Assembly: GCA_944319745.1 (NCBI GenBank) | Contig: CALUET010000003.1 | Span: 1 to 64,000 of the forward strand | DNA from: an uncultured Phocaeicola sp. | Lineage (GTDB): Bacteria; Bacteroidota; Bacteroidia; Bacteroidales; Bacteroidaceae | DNA length: 64,000 nt | Direction: 5' to 3' | Notes under the pieces: model-generated | Told to the model about the DNA's origin: nothing | The model's input: the letters and a program-made list of their open reading frames with translations, nothing else | Databases searched by the model: none | Program-made: the position numbers and the translations under genes | In this document: positions 17,846-26,710 of the stretch, in pieces | How positions within the stretch are numbered: the stretch's first letter is position 1 | Layout: each line of letters starts with the position of its first letter

Positions 17846-19280
17846 TAAATATGTAAAAGGACTGACGCAGGAAAAATATAAATATGGTTTCACTACCGAT
17901 GTAAATACTGAGGTTATAGAGAGAGGTTTGAACGAAGATGTTATCCGATTAATCTCGAAGAAGAAACAGGAACCTGAATGGCTTTTGGATTTTCGTTTGA
18001 GAGCGTATCGCTATTGGCAGACAATGGATATGCCGACATGGGCGCATCTTTCGATTCCGGAAATAGATTATCAGGCCATATCTTATTACGCGGATCCTAC
18101 CAAAAGAAAGGACGGTCCGAAAAATTTAGACGAGGTTGATCCGGAGTTATTGAAGACTTTTAATAAATTGGGTATTCCTTTGGAAGAACAGATGGCATTG
18201 AGTGGTATGGCCGTCGATGCTGTTATGGATTCTGTATCCGTAAAAACTACATTCAAGGAGACGTTGATGGAAAAAGGCATCATCTTCTGTTCGATGAGTG
18301 AAGCCATTCGCGAACACGGAGACTTGGTAAAAATGTATTTAGGTTCTGTCGTGGGTTACCGGGATAATTTCTTTGCTGCGTTGAATTCTGCAGTATTTAG
18401 CGACGGCTCTTTCGTGTATATTCCGAAAGGAGTTCGTTGTCCGATGGAACTTTCAACCTATTTCCGTATTAATGCCGCCAATACGGGCCAGTTCGAACGT
18501 ACCCTGATTATTGCAGATGACGACAGTTATGTGTCTTATTTGGAGGGATGTACCGCTCCGATGCGCGACGAAAACCAACTTCATGCTGCCATTGTGGAGA
18601 TTGTTGTAATGAATCGTGCCGAGGTAAAGTATTCGACGGTGCAGAACTGGTATCCCGGAGATGCGGAAGGGAAAGGCGGTGTTTATAATTTTGTTACGAA
18701 GCGTGGAATTTGTAAGGGCGTGGAAAGTAAATTGTCATGGACGCAGGTTGAAACAGGTTCTGCCATTACGTGGAAATACCCGAGCTGTATTTTGAGTGGA
18801 GACAATTCGACGGCAGAATTTTATTCTGTTGCGGTGACGAACAATTTTCAGCAGGCCGATACCGGAACAAAGATGATTCATATAGGAAAGAATACCCGCT
18901 CCACCATTGTAAGTAAGGGAATCAGTGCGGGAAGAAGTCAGAATTCTTATCGCGGTCTGGTGAGAGTTTCAGAAAAAGCCGATAATGCGCGTAATTACAG
19001 TCAGTGCGATTCGCTCTTGTTGGGCAGTCAGTGTGGCGCACACACCTTCCCTTATATGGATATTCATAACGAGACTGCAGTCGTAGAACATGAGGCAACC
19101 ACGTCGAAGATTTCGGAAGACCAGTTGTTTTATTGCAATCAACGGGGAATTTCTACCGAGGATGCCGTAGGACTGATAGTAAATGGTTATGCAAAGGAAG
19201 TGATAAATAAATTACCTATGGAGTTTGCTGTGGAAGCTCAAAAGTTGCTTTCTGTTTCATTAGAAGGAAGCGTAGGATAA
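17829..19280 (+). CDS. sufB: Fe-S cluster assembly protein SufB
   Basis: Scaffold subunit of the SufBCD complex, on which iron-sulfur clusters are built. The 483 residues match the family. Visible conserved parts are [44 protein letters not shown], and the C-terminal [21 protein letters not shown]. The start at 17829 lies inside cvpA (17-base overlap), which suggests translational coupling. It is followed by sufC after 26 bases. Confidence 0.97.
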   Translation: MKKESNKYVKGLTQEKYKYGFTTDVNTEVIERGLNEDVIRLISKKKQEPEWLLDFRLRAYRYWQTMDMPTWAHLSIPEIDYQAISYYADPTKRKDGPKNLDEVDPELLKTFNKLGIPLEEQMALSGMAVDAVMDSVSVKTTFKETLMEKGIIFCSMSEAIREHGDLVKMYLGSVVGYRDNFFAALNSAVFSDGSFVYIPKGVRCPMELSTYFRINAANTGQFERTLIIADDDSYVSYLEGCTAPMRDENQLHAAIVEIVVMNRAEVKYSTVQNWYPGDAEGKGGVYNFVTKRGICKGVESKLSWTQVETGSAITWKYPSCILSGDNSTAEFYSVAVTNNFQQADTGTKMIHIGKNTRSTIVSKGISAGRSQNSYRGLVRVSEKADNARNYSQCDSLLLGSQCGAHTFPYMDIHNETAVVEHEATTSKISEDQLFYCNQRGISTEDAVGLIVNGYAKEVINKLPMEFAVEAQKLLSVSLEGSVG

Positions 19281-19306
19281 AAGATCTGTGTAAAAAAGGA
19301 AAAAGT

Positions 19307-20059
19307 ATGTTAGAGATAAAAGATTTACATGCCACGATTAATGGCAAAGAAATATTGAAAGGCATTAATTTAACCGTTAAGTCGGGAGAAGTACATGCAA
19401 TTATGGGACCGAACGGTTCGGGAAAAAGTACATTGAGCAATGTCCTTGTGGGACATCCTGCCTATGAAGTGACGAAAGGAACGGTAACTTTTGACGGAAA
19501 GGACCTGTTGTCTTTGAGCGCAGCCGACCGGAGTCATGAAGGATTGTTCCTATCTTTCCAATATCCGGTGGAGATTCCCGGAGTAAGTATGGTGAATTTT
19601 ATGCGTACAGCTGTCAATGAGCAGCGTAAATACAGGGGACTTCCGGCGTTGACCGCCAGTGAGTTTTTGAAATTGATGCGGAAGAAACGAGAGATAGTAG
19701 AGCTTGACAGCAAACTGGCAAACCGTTCCGTGAACGAGGGTTTCTCGGGAGGCGAGAAAAAACGGAACGAAATATTTCAGATGGCAATGCTGGAACCCAA
19801 GCTAAGCATCTTGGATGAAACCGATTCCGGGCTGGACATTGACGCATTACGTATCGTTGCGGAAGGTGTAAATAAGTTGAAAACCCCGGAAACCAGTTGC
19901 ATCGTGATTACACATTATCAGCGTCTGTTGGATTATATAAAGCCGGATGTTGTGCATGTCCTGTATAAAGGTCGTATAGTGAAGACGGCCGGTCCCGAAC
20001 TGGCTTTAGAGCTTGAAGCAAAAGGATACGATTGGATTAAGAAAGAGCTGGGAGAGTAA
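19307..20059 (+). CDS. sufC: Fe-S cluster assembly ATPase SufC
   Basis: ABC-type ATPase that powers the SufBCD scaffold in the cytoplasm. It is not a transporter: there are no membrane segments. The 250-residue protein has Walker A GPNGSGKST, the Suf-specific signature FSGGEKKRNEIFQM, Walker B SILDETDSGLD, and the switch histidine in IVITHYQRLL. The Q-loop is SFQYPVEIPG. It lies between sufB and sufD with gaps of 26 and 2 bases, the normal suf order. Confidence 0.97.
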   Translation: MLEIKDLHATINGKEILKGINLTVKSGEVHAIMGPNGSGKSTLSNVLVGHPAYEVTKGTVTFDGKDLLSLSAADRSHEGLFLSFQYPVEIPGVSMVNFMRTAVNEQRKYRGLPALTASEFLKLMRKKREIVELDSKLANRSVNEGFSGGEKKRNEIFQMAMLEPKLSILDETDSGLDIDALRIVAEGVNKLKTPETSCIVITHYQRLLDYIKPDVVHVLYKGRIVKTAGPELALELEAKGYDWIKKELGE

Positions 20060-20061
20060 TT

Positions 20062-21405
20062 ATGAAAGCGGAACAACAATATATTGATCTCTTCTCGCAG
20101 TATGAGGCGATGATTTGCCGCAATAGTGCCGATGCACTGAATGCTTTGCGGGCAAAGGCCTTTGCCGATTTCGAGAAAAACGGCTTTCCTACCCGCAAGG
20201 TGGAGAAATACAGATATATGGATGTGGAGAAGTTTTTTGCTCCCAATTACGGCTTGAACTTAAATCGCCTGGATATACCGGTAAATCCTTACGAAGTGTT
20301 TAAATGCGATGTGCCCAATCTTAGTACAATGTTGTATTTCGTTGTGAACGATTCCTTTTATGTTAAGAACTCTCCAACGGGGCATTTGCCTGAAGGTGTC
20401 GTATTCTGTGGTCTGAAAGAGGCCGCCGGTAAGTATCCGGAGCTGGTAAAACGTTACTACGGGAAGTTGGCCGACACGGGGGAAGACGGCATTGCTGCAT
20501 TCAATACAATGTTTGCTCAAGACGGAGTGTTCATGTACATTCCTGATAGTGTAGAGCTTGCCAAACCTATTCAATTGGTGAATATTCTACGTGCCGATGT
20601 GAACTTTATGGTGAATCGTCGCATCGTTATCGTGCTTGGAAAAGGAGCTCAGGCCAAATTCCTGGTGTGCGATCATGCGATGGATGAGGTAAATTTCCTT
20701 TCCACACAGGTAATCGAGGCATTTGTCGGTGAGGGCGCTTCCTTCGATTTATACGAGCTTGAGGAAACACACAATACCACCGTTCGGTTCTCCAATCTTT
20801 ATGTTTATCAGGAAACAAACAGTCGTGTTGTTTTGAACGGCATGACCTTACATAATGGTACTACCCGTAATTCGGTGGAGGTTACGCTGGGAGGAAAAGG
20901 TGCGGAAGTCGGTCTGTACGGTATGGCAATAGCAGACCGTGATGAACAGGTGGACAACTATACGTTCATCGATCACAAGGTGTCCGATTGTACAAGCAAT
21001 GAATTGTTCAAATACGTGCTCGACGATCGTGCCGTTGGCGCATTCTCCGGGAAGGTTTTGGTGCGGGAAGGTGCCCAACATACCGTGTCGCAACAGACGA
21101 ATCGTAACATTTGTGCGACGAAAGAGGCCAGAATGTACACGCAACCTCAGCTGGAGATTTATGCAGACGACGTAAAATGTTCACATGGAGCAACGGTAGG
21201 TCAGCTGGATGAGAACGCATTGTTTTATATGCAACAACGAGGCATTCCTCTGAAAGAAGCGCGGCTTTTGCTGATGTTCGCCTTCGTCAATGAGGTAATT
21301 GATAATGTTCGGATGGATGTGTTGAAAGAACGTTTGCACCGGTTGATCGAGAAACGTTTCCGCGGGGAATTGAATAAATGTCAGGGATGTGCAATTTGTA
21401 AATGA
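20062..21405 (+). CDS. sufD: Fe-S cluster assembly protein SufD
   Basis: Partner of SufB in the SufBC2D complex, involved in iron entry. The 447 residues have the usual right-handed beta-helix core and the C-terminal family block KCSHGATVGQLDENALFYMQ then RGIPLKEARLLLMFAFV. The extreme C-terminus is KCQGCAICK, three cysteines in a CxxCxxC array. I do not recall this from E. coli SufD; it may bind a metal or be redox-active. It starts 2 bases after sufC and ends 7 bases before sufS. Confidence 0.95.
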   Translation: MKAEQQYIDLFSQYEAMICRNSADALNALRAKAFADFEKNGFPTRKVEKYRYMDVEKFFAPNYGLNLNRLDIPVNPYEVFKCDVPNLSTMLYFVVNDSFYVKNSPTGHLPEGVVFCGLKEAAGKYPELVKRYYGKLADTGEDGIAAFNTMFAQDGVFMYIPDSVELAKPIQLVNILRADVNFMVNRRIVIVLGKGAQAKFLVCDHAMDEVNFLSTQVIEAFVGEGASFDLYELEETHNTTVRFSNLYVYQETNSRVVLNGMTLHNGTTRNSVEVTLGGKGAEVGLYGMAIADRDEQVDNYTFIDHKVSDCTSNELFKYVLDDRAVGAFSGKVLVREGAQHTVSQQTNRNICATKEARMYTQPQLEIYADDVKCSHGATVGQLDENALFYMQQRGIPLKEARLLLMFAFVNEVIDNVRMDVLKERLHRLIEKRFRGELNKCQGCAICK

Positions 21406-21412
21406 GAATTTT

Positions 21413-22627
21413 ATGTACGATATACAAAAGATACGGGCGGATTTCCCAATACTTTCACGCAGTGTATATGGGAAACCGTTGATTTATTTCGACAACGCCG
21501 CGACGACTCAAAAACCACGTTGCGTGGTCGATTCCATGATGGAAGAGTATTATTCGGTGAATGCAAACGTACATCGTGGCGTACACTTCCTGTCGCAACA
21601 GGCCACGAATCTGCATGAAGCATCCCGTGAAACGGTTCGTCAATTTATAAACGCCCGCAGCTCGTCGGAAATCATCTTTACGCGTGGTACAACGGAAAGC
21701 ATCAATCTGGTGGCTTCAACCTTTTCCGACAGTCAGATGAAGGAGGGTGATGAGGTAATTGTCTCGGTCATGGAGCATCACAGTAACATTGTTCCGTGGC
21801 AGTTGCAGGCAGAGCGTAAGGGAATCGTGCTGAAGGTTATTCCGATGACTGATGAAGGAGAATTACTTTTGTCGGAATATGAGAGATTGTTTTCTTCGCG
21901 CACCAAGCTGGTTTCTGTAACGCATGTGTCGAATGTGTTGGGAACGGTCAATCCGGTGAAGGCAATCATTGACATGGCTCATGCTCACAATGTTCCGGTT
22001 TTAATAGACGGAGCGCAGAGTATTCCTCATTTGAAGGTAGATGTGCAGGCCATCGATGCCGACTTTTATGTGTTTAGTGGACATAAAATATATGGTCCTA
22101 CCGGGGTAGGCGTGCTGTATGGTAAGGAAAAATGGCTCGATAAACTTCCTCCTTATCAGGGAGGAGGAGAGATGATCAAGAACGTGAGTTTCGAGAAAAC
22201 TACCTATAATGACCTTCCTTTTAAGTTTGAAGCCGGCACACCCGACTATATCGGTACTACGGCTTTGGCCGAGGCTTTGAAGTATGTGTCGGCAATAGGA
22301 ATGGACAATATTGCCTCTTACGAAAAAGAACTTACGCAGTATGCCATGCAACGTTTGCGTGAAATCCCGGGAATGCGCCTTTTCGGTGTGACGGAAGGTA
22401 AAGGCAGTGTCATTTCTTTTTTAGTGGGAAACATACATCCGTTCGATATGGGTACTTTACTCGACCGTCTGGGCATTGCCGTACGAACGGGACATCATTG
22501 CGCGGAGCCGCTGATGCATCGTTTGGGTATTGAAGGAACGGTGCGTGCTTCGTTTGCCGTTTATAATACAAAAGAAGAAATCGATGCATTGGTTGCCGGA
22601 ATAGAACGTGTAAGCGCAATGTTTTAA
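21413..22627 (+). CDS. sufS: Cysteine desulfurase SufS
   Basis: PLP enzyme that takes sulfur from cysteine for Fe-S clusters. The likely start is the ATG at 21413 (MYDIQKIRADFP), 7 bases after the sufD stop; a longer open frame begins inside sufD. The 404 residues are normal for type II (SufS/CsdA). Seen: LIYFDNAATTQKP, the PLP lysine in FSGHKIYGPTGVG, and the active cysteine in RTGHHCAEPLM on a short loop, as in SufS. The usual sulfur acceptor SufE is not next door but at 37700-38143. It converges with lysO, with 5 bases between stops and no visible terminator. Confidence 0.96.
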   Translation: MYDIQKIRADFPILSRSVYGKPLIYFDNAATTQKPRCVVDSMMEEYYSVNANVHRGVHFLSQQATNLHEASRETVRQFINARSSSEIIFTRGTTESINLVASTFSDSQMKEGDEVIVSVMEHHSNIVPWQLQAERKGIVLKVIPMTDEGELLLSEYERLFSSRTKLVSVTHVSNVLGTVNPVKAIIDMAHAHNVPVLIDGAQSIPHLKVDVQAIDADFYVFSGHKIYGPTGVGVLYGKEKWLDKLPPYQGGGEMIKNVSFEKTTYNDLPFKFEAGTPDYIGTTALAEALKYVSAIGMDNIASYEKELTQYAMQRLREIPGMRLFGVTEGKGSVISFLVGNIHPFDMGTLLDRLGIAVRTGHHCAEPLMHRLGIEGTVRASFAVYNTKEEIDALVAGIERVSAMF

Positions 22628-22632
22628 GGCGA

Positions 22633-23235
22633 TCAGAGCGAGCAGAAAAATGTGACCAGGAACGGAACGCTGAAGTCTACTACAAATCCGTGATAGATGG
22701 AAAGAATCACGAACTGTTGCCCGCTGTAACGGGTTATGACGGGCAAAGTGGTGTCCATGGTTGTTGCACCGCCCGAGGCGATTGGCGCAAGACGTCCGAA
22801 CCAACGAACTAAAAGCGGTGCAAAAAGTAAGGTGATGATCTCGCGTGAGATATTTGATAAAAGGGCAATTGTGCCCAATTCTGCGCCTTTGTATTCTGAA
22901 ATAAAGATACTGGAGAGCGAATAATACCCGAATCCCGAACCGATGGCAAGGCATTCGGGTATGCTTCTGTCGGGCAGAAATGCTCCGGTCACCAAAGCTC
23001 CCGCAAAGGTCCCTGCAATGGTCATGAGTGGAAGAAAGGCCAGTCTCGGGTTTAGCGTGCGGAAGTTTTTCAGTGTTTGTGGTGAGTTTCCCACACTGAT
23101 GCCTACACAAAACATTAAAGCACACAGAACGTAAAAGCTGAGATTTCCCTGGGTTATGTCGGAAGGAAGCCAATGAAATATGCCGCACAATGTGCCCAAT
23201 AAAAAGAATGAAACGATAATCAGACTGCTTTTCAT
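22633..23235 (-). CDS. lysO: LysO family lysine exporter, C-terminal subunit
   Basis: A 200-residue membrane protein with about six helices. E. coli LysO (YbjE) exports lysine and carries both regions in one chain of about 300 residues. Here the main domain is separate and the N-terminal region is the next gene upstream. FLLGTLCGIFHWLP, GIGSGFGYYS-type glycine motif (AIGSGFGYYSLSSIF) and the SGGATTMDTTLPVIT segment are conserved family features. The start is the ATG at 23235, overlapping the upstream stop by 4 bases (ATGA). Longer upstream reading is inside that gene. Confidence 0.85.
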   Translation of the reverse strand: MKSSLIIVSFFLLGTLCGIFHWLPSDITQGNLSFYVLCALMFCVGISVGNSPQTLKNFRTLNPRLAFLPLMTIAGTFAGALVTGAFLPDRSIPECLAIGSGFGYYSLSSIFISEYKGAELGTIALLSNISREIITLLFAPLLVRWFGRLAPIASGGATTMDTTLPVITRYSGQQFVILSIYHGFVVDFSVPFLVTFFCSL

Positions 23236-23510
23236 GATTGTTTTCTCTCCATCTTTTGTATGAATTTCCATAAAATTGCGGCTGTTGCACAACTTCCCAG
23301 TACGCATGCTAAGGCTATGATGAGCGAATCCAATCCCAATGCCGCTAAGTTTTGTATGATGCGACGGTCACTTCCCACTTCCACGCCGAGCAGGAAAAGC
23401 AGCAGCCATATCAGTATGATGATGATTTTGTGTACACTGTTCAGGTCTTTCTTTCGCAATAAATACCCTATGCACATGCCTCCTATCATAAACAGAATTA
23501 CGGTGAACAT
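23232..23510 (-). CDS. LysO family transporter, N-terminal subunit
   Basis: A 92-residue protein with three membrane helices, starting MFTVILFMIGGMCIGYLLRK. It corresponds to the first third of E. coli LysO. GVEVGSDRRII is a family motif with charged residues between helices. The split into two coupled genes is what I recall for Bacteroidetes. The ATGA overlap suggests the two subunits are made in equal amounts and assemble together. A TATTTTTG box lies 25 bases upstream. Confidence 0.82.
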   Translation of the reverse strand: MFTVILFMIGGMCIGYLLRKKDLNSVHKIIIILIWLLLFLLGVEVGSDRRIIQNLAALGLDSLIIALACVLGSCATAAILWKFIQKMERKQS

Positions 23511-23534
23511 TCAATCTCCTTTTATGTTTGCGTG

Positions 23535-23542
23535 CAAAAATA
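23535..23542 (-). promoter_or_regulatory. lysO promoter -7 element
   Basis: Reads TATTTTTG on the minus strand, 24 bases before the start of the first lysO gene. It is divergent from the rnhB promoter. Confidence 0.55.
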
Positions 23543-23650
23543 CGTTTATTTTTTGGAACTTCTTTTCTTCTCTTTGCCGGAAGATGCCTGTGCAACGGCT
23601 GTTTCATGATTTTTCTGCAGGCGGATGTTCTGCCGGCTTGAGGAAAATTG

Positions 23651-23658
23651 TACTTTTG
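23651..23658 (+). promoter_or_regulatory. rnhB promoter -7 element
   Basis: TACTTTTG, a full TAnnTTTG match. It overlaps the in-frame TTG and lies before ATG codons at 23660, 23672 and 23681, so it excludes the TTG start and argues for a short leader. Confidence 0.6.
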
Positions 23659-23680
23659 TATGTTTGAAAATATGAAAGCT

Positions 23681-24283
23681 ATGTTGTTGCCTTATTTGCA
23701 TAAAGATTTGGTAGAAGCGGGATGCGATGAGGCCGGACGCGGCTGCTTGGCCGGAGCTGTTTACGCTGCTGCGGTCATTCTGCCTCCGGATTTCAGGAAT
23801 GAACTGCTGAACGACTCGAAAAAACTTACCGAGAAACAACGTTATGCCCTGCGTGAGGTGATAGAAAAGGAAGCGATAGACTGGGCAGTAGGGGTAGTTT
23901 CTCCGGAGGAAATCGACCGGATTAATATTTTGAATGCTTCTTTCTTGGCGATGCATCGTGCCTTGGATGGATTGAAAGTTGTTCCGCAATATCTGTTAAT
24001 CGACGGGAACCGCTTTCGGAAATATCGCGATATTCCGCATGAAACAATCGTGAAAGGCGACGGAAAATACATGGCGATTGCCGCGGCTTCCGTCTTGGCC
24101 AAGACATATCGTGACGATTATATGCTGGATTTGCACGAGAAATATCCTGTGTACGACTGGGAACATAACAAAGGATATCCCACCGTTAAGCATCGTCAGG
24201 CGATAAAAAAATATGGAACGTCGCCATATCATCGGATGAGTTTCCAATTATTGGGTGACGGACAACTTACTCTTGATTTCTAA
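23681..24283 (+). CDS. rnhB: Ribonuclease HII
   Basis: Cuts the RNA strand of RNA-DNA hybrids, including single ribonucleotides in DNA. The chosen start ([20 protein letters not shown]) gives 200 residues, matching my recollection of the Bacteroides protein. Two further in-frame ATGs at 23660 and 23672 are possible. The active site motif is [11 protein letters not shown] (D16, E17), with the later acidic residue in LLIDGNRF and [17 protein letters not shown]. Motif [14 protein letters not shown] is also typical. Two hairpins follow, so it is probably monocistronic. Confidence 0.95.
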   Translation: MLLPYLHKDLVEAGCDEAGRGCLAGAVYAAAVILPPDFRNELLNDSKKLTEKQRYALREVIEKEAIDWAVGVVSPEEIDRINILNASFLAMHRALDGLKVVPQYLLIDGNRFRKYRDIPHETIVKGDGKYMAIAAASVLAKTYRDDYMLDLHEKYPVYDWEHNKGYPTVKHRQAIKKYGTSPYHRMSFQLLGDGQLTLDF

Positions 24284-24290
24284 ATACTTT

Positions 24291-24319
24291 CGGCTTTCTA
24301 CGGGCTAAGCCGGTTTTTT
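24291..24319 (+). terminator. rnhB terminator, first hairpin
   Basis: A 6-base stem (CGGCTT at 24291-24296, AAGCCG at 24307-24312) is followed by GTTTTTTG. It starts 8 bases after the rnhB stop. Confidence 0.6.
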
Positions 24320-24324
24320 GTGGG

Positions 24325-24368
24325 AAAGTCCGCGATGTTTTAACGGAAGCATCGCGGACTTTTTCTCC
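24325..24368 (+). terminator. Second, stronger terminator between rnhB and gpmI
   Basis: A perfect 13-base inverted repeat (24325-24337 with 24350-24362) with a 12-base loop, followed by TTTTCTCCTTTTTTT. Together with the small hairpin upstream it makes a tandem terminator. Confidence 0.85.
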
Positions 24369-24432
24369 TTTTTTTACCCTTAATAAAATTAAAACAGAGC
24401 ACGTTTATATTCACACGTCGGATTAATTTTTG

Positions 24433-24440
24433 TACCTTTG
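24433..24440 (+). promoter_or_regulatory. gpmI promoter -7 element
   Basis: TACCTTTG, a full TAnnTTTG match, 48 bases before the gpmI ATG. No TTTG at the right distance upstream. Confidence 0.6.
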
Positions 24441-24488
24441 CACGGCTAAAATATAGAGGAATAGTATAAACATTTAAATAATAAAGTT

Positions 24489-26003
24489 ATGGCAAAGAAA
24501 GCGCTTTTAATGATTCTGGATGGTTGGGGCTGTGGCGACCATAAAAAGGATGATGTGATTTTCAATACTCCTACACCGTATTGGGATTCATTACTTGCCG
24601 AATATCCGCATTCACAGTTGCAAGCCAGCGGAGAGAACGTGGGCTTGCCCGACGGACAAATGGGTAATTCTGAGGTAGGGCACTTAAATATTGGTGCAGG
24701 GCGTATTGTCTATCAGGATTTGGTCAAGATAAACCGGGCATGTGCCGACGGGAGTATCTTGAAAAATAAGGAAATTGTTTCTGCGTTTTCTTACGCGAAA
24801 GAGCATGGCAAAAGCATGCATTTTATGGGATTGACCTCAAACGGTGGCGTACATTCTTCATTGGAGCATCTGTTCTGCCTTTGCGATATTGCGAAAGAAT
24901 ACGGATTGAAGAACACATTCATCCATTGCTTTATGGACGGACGTGACACCGATCCGAAGAATGGAAAAGGATTTATCAGTCAGCTTACCGAGCATTGTGA
25001 GAAATCTGCCGGGCAAATAGCTTCCATCGTGGGCCGTTTTTATGCTATGGATCGTGATAAACGTTGGAACAGAATAAAAGAAGCTTATGACCTGTTGGTG
25101 AGCGGCATTGGCAAAAAAGCTACCGATATGGTGCAAGCTATGCAGGAGTCATACGATGAAGGCGTGACCGATGAGTTTATCAAACCTATCGTAAATGCAT
25201 CTTGCGACGGCACAATAAAAGAAGGAGATGTCGTGATCTTCTTTAACTATCGTAACGACCGTGCTAAGGAATTGACGATAGTCTTGACACAACAAGACAT
25301 GCCGGAAGAAGGAATGAAAACCATTCCGGGACTGCAATATTACTGTATGACTCCGTATGATGCTTCGTTCAAAGGCGTCCATATCCTATTTGATAAGGAA
25401 AACGTCCGGAATACTTTGGGCGAATATCTGGCAGCGAACGGCAAAAAACAGTTGCACATTGCCGAAACTGAAAAGTATGCTCATGTAACATTCTTCTTCA
25501 ACGGTGGGCGTGAAGCTCCTTATGATGGAGAAGACAGAATACTGGTTCCTTCTCCGAAAGTGGCAACCTACGACCTGAAGCCGGAGATGAGTGCTTACGA
25601 AGTAAAAGACAAACTGGTTGAAGCAATCAATACAAAGAAATACGATTTCATTGTCGTTAATTATGCAAACGGTGATATGGTTGGTCATACGGGCGTTTAT
25701 GAAGCGATAGAGAAAGCCGTCGTTGCGATAGACAACTGTGTAAAAGATACGGTAGAAGCTGCGAAAGCCAACGATTATGAGGTGATCATCATCGCCGATC
25801 ATGGCAATGCCGATCATGCTTTAAACGAAGATGGTACGCCAAACACGGCACACTCTTTGAATCCTGTTCCGTTTGTTTATGTAACAAAAAACAAGAATGC
25901 GAAGGTGGAGAACGGCGTGTTGGCAGATGTCGCTCCTTCTATTTTGCATATAATGGGACTGGCTCAGCCGGAAGAAATGACCGGTCACGACTTGATAAAA
26001 TGA
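24489..26003 (+). CDS. gpmI: 2,3-bisphosphoglycerate-independent phosphoglycerate mutase
   Basis: Glycolytic enzyme converting 3-phosphoglycerate and 2-phosphoglycerate, with two metal ions, in the cytoplasm. The 504 residues match the alkaline-phosphatase-like iPGM family. The phosphorylated serine is S61 in [40 protein letters not shown], and the metal-binding [11 protein letters not shown] near the C-terminus are intact. It is monocistronic: own promoter and a good terminator. Confidence 0.97.
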   Translation: MAKKALLMILDGWGCGDHKKDDVIFNTPTPYWDSLLAEYPHSQLQASGENVGLPDGQMGNSEVGHLNIGAGRIVYQDLVKINRACADGSILKNKEIVSAFSYAKEHGKSMHFMGLTSNGGVHSSLEHLFCLCDIAKEYGLKNTFIHCFMDGRDTDPKNGKGFISQLTEHCEKSAGQIASIVGRFYAMDRDKRWNRIKEAYDLLVSGIGKKATDMVQAMQESYDEGVTDEFIKPIVNASCDGTIKEGDVVIFFNYRNDRAKELTIVLTQQDMPEEGMKTIPGLQYYCMTPYDASFKGVHILFDKENVRNTLGEYLAANGKKQLHIAETEKYAHVTFFFNGGREAPYDGEDRILVPSPKVATYDLKPEMSAYEVKDKLVEAINTKKYDFIVVNYANGDMVGHTGVYEAIEKAVVAIDNCVKDTVEAAKANDYEVIIIADHGNADHALNEDGTPNTAHSLNPVPFVYVTKNKNAKVENGVLADVAPSILHIMGLAQPEEMTGHDLIK

Positions 26004-26026
26004 GTTTACCGGTGATAAGATAGAGG

Positions 26027-26057
26027 AAAGCCCGCGATGATTGTCGCGGGCTTTTTT
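26027..26057 (+). terminator. gpmI terminator
   Basis: An 11-base perfect stem (AAAGCCCGCGA at 26027-26037, TCGCGGGCTTT at 26044-26054) with a 6-base loop and T-run. Confidence 0.9.
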
Positions 26058-26121
26058 GAAGGGGAATGTTTTTCTGTGGTTTAAAAGGTGTAATTTTTCT
26101 CGATAAATAATTAGAGTTCCG

Positions 26122-26703
26122 ATGGTGCAAATAGAAGATGTGATAGTAAGTTTCGATGTCTTTCGTGAAAAATTTCTGTGTGACTTGCAGGCTTGTCGGG
26201 GAATTTGTTGTATAGAAGGCGATGCAGGTGCTCCGGTTGAGGCGGAGGAAGCAGAAAAATTAAAGGAAATATTGCCGTTGGTATGGGATGATTTGTCGGA
26301 AGAGGCCAAGGCTGTCATTGAGCAGCAAGGCGTAACTTATGTGGACGAGGAGGGAGATTTGGTGACATCCATCGTGAACGGTAAGGATTGTGTCTTCACC
26401 TGTTATGATGAAACGGGCTGTTGTTATTGTGCAATAGAGAAAGCCTATCGGGACGGACGCTGTGATTTCTATAAACCGATATCCTGTCATTTATATCCGA
26501 TTCGTGTGGGCGATTACGGGCCTTATAAGGCTTTGAATTACCACAGATGGAATGTTTGCAAGGCGGCAGTCTTGTTGGGCAAACAAAAAGATGTGCCGGT
26601 ATATCGATTCTTGAAAGAACCTTTGATCCGAAAGTTTGGCGAAGACTGGTACCGGGAACTTGAGCATGTGGCAGAAGAACTGCGCAAGCAACATCTTCTC
26701 TGA
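26122..26703 (+). CDS. DUF3109 family cysteine-rich protein
   Basis: A 193-residue cytoplasmic protein with the DUF3109 pattern: CDLQACRGICCIEGDAGAPV near the N-terminus, then DCVFTCYDETGCCYCAIEKA, DGRCDFYKPISCHLYPIR and WNVCKAA. The many ordered cysteines suggest a metal or Fe-S site, as in the related YkgJ type, but no function is established. The start ATG at 26122 lies 65 bases after the gpmI terminator. It converges with the fimbrial-type gene, with 7 bases between stops. Confidence 0.88.
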   Translation: MVQIEDVIVSFDVFREKFLCDLQACRGICCIEGDAGAPVEAEEAEKLKEILPLVWDDLSEEAKAVIEQQGVTYVDEEGDLVTSIVNGKDCVFTCYDETGCCYCAIEKAYRDGRCDFYKPISCHLYPIRVGDYGPYKALNYHRWNVCKAAVLLGKQKDVPVYRFLKEPLIRKFGEDWYRELEHVAEELRKQHLL

Positions 26704-26710
26704 AGGTGAT

